From Albidovulum litorale (GTDB lineage Bacteria > Pseudomonadota > Alphaproteobacteria > Rhodobacterales > Rhodobacteraceae), in contig NZ_JAOWKZ010000003.1 in the NCBI RefSeq assembly GCF_025751495.1, forward strand, positions 620,001-684,000: DNA of 64,000 nt, read 5' to 3'. The number at the start of each line of letters is the position of its first letter. The stretch's first letter is position 1. This document shows positions 62,281-64,000 of this stretch, one piece after another. Below the pieces are notes generated by a model, which saw only the letters and a program-made list of their open reading frames with translations, did not search any database and was not told the origin of the DNA. The position numbers and the translations under genes are program-made.

Positions 62281-64000
62281 ATGGCGAACGACATCTTCTC
62301 CGGCCAGCCGGACGACTACAACGCCTCTTCCATCGAGGTGCTTGAGGGGCTGGAACCCGTCCGCAAGCGGCCGGGCATGTATATCGGCGGCACCGACGAA
62401 CGGGCGCTGCATCACATGGTGGCCGAGATTCTCGACAACTCCATGGACGAGGCGGTGGCGGGCCATGCCAACCGGATCGAGGTCGAGCTGCACGAAGACC
62501 ACGCCATCACCATCCGCGACAACGGCCGCGGCATCCCCATCGACCCGCATCCGAAATTCCCCGACAAGTCGGCTTTGGAGGTGATCCTCTGCACACTGCA
62601 CGCAGGCGGCAAGTTCTCCGGCAAGGCTTACCAGACTTCGGGCGGTCTGCACGGCGTCGGCGCCTCGGTCGTCAACGCGTTGTCCGATTCCATGGTCGTC
62701 GAGGTCGCCCGCAACAAGGAGCTTTACGAACAGCGCTTCTCGCGCGGCCTGCCGCTTGGCCCCGTGCAAAAGACCGGCGCCACCCAGAACCGGCGCGGCA
62801 CCACGATCACCTTCCACGCGGACGAAGAGATCTTCGGCCACCACCGCTTCAAGCCCGCGCGGCTCTTCAAGATGGTCCGGTCCAAGGCCTATCTCTTCTC
62901 GGGCGTCGAAATCCGCTGGAAAAGCGCCATTGATGACGGCGAAACGCCGACCGAGGCCACGTTCCACTTCCCCGGCGGCCTTGCCGATTACCTGAACGAA
63001 CAGCTCAACGGCTCCACCACCTATGCCGACCGCCCCTTCGCCGGAAAGGTCGGGTTTCAGGAGAAATACGGCGAACCCGGCTCCGTCGAATGGGCGATCA
63101 ACTGGACGCCCTCGCGCGACGGTTTCATCCAGTCCTATTGCAACACCGTCCCCACGCCCGAGGGCGGCACGCATGAGGCGGGCTTCTGGGCCGCGATCCT
63201 GAAGGGCATCCGCGCCTACGGCGAGTTGGTCAACAACAAGAAGGCGGCGCAGATCACCCGCGACGACCTTCTGACCGGGGGCTGCGCGCTCGTCTCCTGC
63301 TTCATCCGCGACCCGGCCTTTGTCGGGCAAACGAAGGACCGGCTTTCGACCGAGGTGGCGGCGAAGATGACCGAAGGCGCGGTGCGCGACCATTTCGACA
63401 ACTGGCTGGCCGCCGACACCAAATCGGCCGGGGCGATCCTCGATTTCCTCGTCCTCAGGGCCGAGGAACGCCTGCGCCGCCGGCAGGAAAAGGAAACCGC
63501 GCGCAAATCGGCCACCAAGAAACTGCGCCTGCCCGGCAAGCTCGTCGATTGCTCCGCGACCAGCCGCGAAGGCACCGAGCTTTTCATCGTCGAAGGCGAC
63601 TCGGCGGGCGGTTCGGCCAAGATGGCGCGGGACCGCAAGACGCAGGCCCTCTTGCCCCTGCGCGGCAAGATCCTCAACGTGCTTGGCGCCGCCTCATCGA
63701 AACTCGGCACCAATCAGGAGATCAGCGACCTGACCCAGGCGCTCGGCTGCGGGCTGGGCACACGGTTCAATATCGACGACCTGCGCTATGACAAGATCAT
63801 CATCATGACCGACGCCGATGTCGACGGCGCCCATATCGCGTCCCTCTTGATGACCTTCTTCTTCACCCAGATGCGGCCGATGATCGACAAGGGTCACCTC
63901 TACCTCGCCTGCCCGCCGCTCTACCGCCTGACTCAAGGCGCGAAACGCATCTATGTGGCCGACGATGCCGAGAAGGAACGCATGCTCGCCAAGGGCCTCG
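62281..64000 (+). CDS. parE: DNA topoisomerase IV subunit B (3' end outside window)
   Basis: The frame from ATG 62281 stays open to the window edge, 573 codons. The GHKL ATPase domain shows R-K-R-P-G-M-Y-I-G-G, E-I-L-D-N-S-M-D-E-A (catalytic Glu), D-N-G-R-G-I-P and Q-T-S-G-G-L-H-G-V-G-A; the Toprim domain shows I-V-E-G-D-S-A-G-G-S and T-D-A-D-V-D-G-A-H. The opening D-D-Y-N-A-S-S-I-E-V-L-E-G and the N-P-free L-L-P-L-R-G-K-I-L-N-V loop favour ParE over GyrB. Decatenates chromosomes with ParC. Weak ribosome site (AGACGAGCAG). Confidence 0.93.
   Translation, partial: MANDIFSGQPDDYNASSIEVLEGLEPVRKRPGMYIGGTDERALHHMVAEILDNSMDEAVAGHANRIEVELHEDHAITIRDNGRGIPIDPHPKFPDKSALEVILCTLHAGGKFSGKAYQTSGGLHGVGASVVNALSDSMVVEVARNKELYEQRFSRGLPLGPVQKTGATQNRRGTTITFHADEEIFGHHRFKPARLFKMVRSKAYLFSGVEIRWKSAIDDGETPTEATFHFPGGLADYLNEQLNGSTTYADRPFAGKVGFQEKYGEPGSVEWAINWTPSRDGFIQSYCNTVPTPEGGTHEAGFWAAILKGIRAYGELVNNKKAAQITRDDLLTGGCALVSCFIRDPAFVGQTKDRLSTEVAAKMTEGAVRDHFDNWLAADTKSAGAILDFLVLRAEERLRRRQEKETARKSATKKLRLPGKLVDCSATSREGTELFIVEGDSAGGSAKMARDRKTQALLPLRGKILNVLGAASSKLGTNQEISDLTQALGCGLGTRFNIDDLRYDKIIIMTDADVDGAHIASLLMTFFFTQMRPMIDKGHLYLACPPLYRLTQGAKRIYVADDAEKERMLAKGL

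Noticed and set aside
62281-64000. gyrB rather than parE
   Set aside because: The N-terminal D-D-Y-N-A-S-S-I-E-V-L opening and the Toprim-adjacent loop fit ParE better; the C-terminus that would settle it is outside the window.

Overview
The window is a high-GC stretch of an alphaproteobacterial chromosome. Gene content and order point to the Rhodobacterales (Rhodobacter/Roseobacter/Paracoccus relatives): hflK-hflC-DUF2065-degP, rpiA-gor, phaR-phaP-phaC/phaZ, purA-DUF2842, PhaR boxes placed as in Rhodobacter, a LuxR-type autoinducer-binding protein, short ATGA/GTGA overlaps and family-typical intergenic hairpins. Genus cannot be fixed by eye. No tRNA, rRNA, prophage, integrase or CRISPR array was seen.

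Layout. 0-5 kb: partial Ppx/GppA phosphatase, an RTX-type calcium-binding protein, a small secreted protein, an endonuclease/exonuclease/phosphatase-family protein and a TerB-DnaJ protein. 5-12 kb: LuxR-type regulator, the envelope quality-control operon hflK-hflC-DUF2065-degP, gor and rpiA. 12-17 kb: methyltransferase, GST, serine deaminase, DMT exporter, thiamine pyrophosphokinase. 17-24 kb: a large acidic protein of unknown function, DUF2842, purA, secG, pyrG. 24-26.6 kb: an accessory patch with two REP palindromes, a small membrane-protein gene broken by an in-frame TGA, and a TerB/PhnD-like pair. 26.7-35 kb: a polar amino-acid ABC importer followed by two glutamine-synthetase-like ligases, a class I glutamine amidotransferase and a DegT-type aminotransferase, probably an amine or amino-acid utilisation pathway using gamma-glutamylated intermediates. 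35-39.5 kb: a PHA granule locus with recognisable PhaR operators. 40-45 kb: thrS, then bufA-bufB-bufC-doxX, a bufferin-type metallophore RiPP cluster. 45-48.9 kb: small stress and unknown genes, then a REP-associated tyrosine transposase (RAYT) carrying REP copies inside its own coding sequence, next to an AT-rich Abi-alpha (DUF4393) gene. 49-58.8 kb: thyX, gloA, two DUF1194 paralogs, MarR, sdhE-XRE, aatA, MATE, GNAT, ppk2, cytochrome c. 59-64 kb: GST, PiT phosphate transporter, nadE and the 5' part of parE.

The most notable items are the bufferin cluster, the RAYT with its two REP families (each with an identical copy 23 kb away), the candidate Abi-alpha defence gene beside it, and the unusual ligase/amidotransferase/ligase/aminotransferase operon. 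Several intergenic regions hold paired hairpins or palindromes that no annotated gene explains. All functional statements rest on motif recognition by eye; no search was run.
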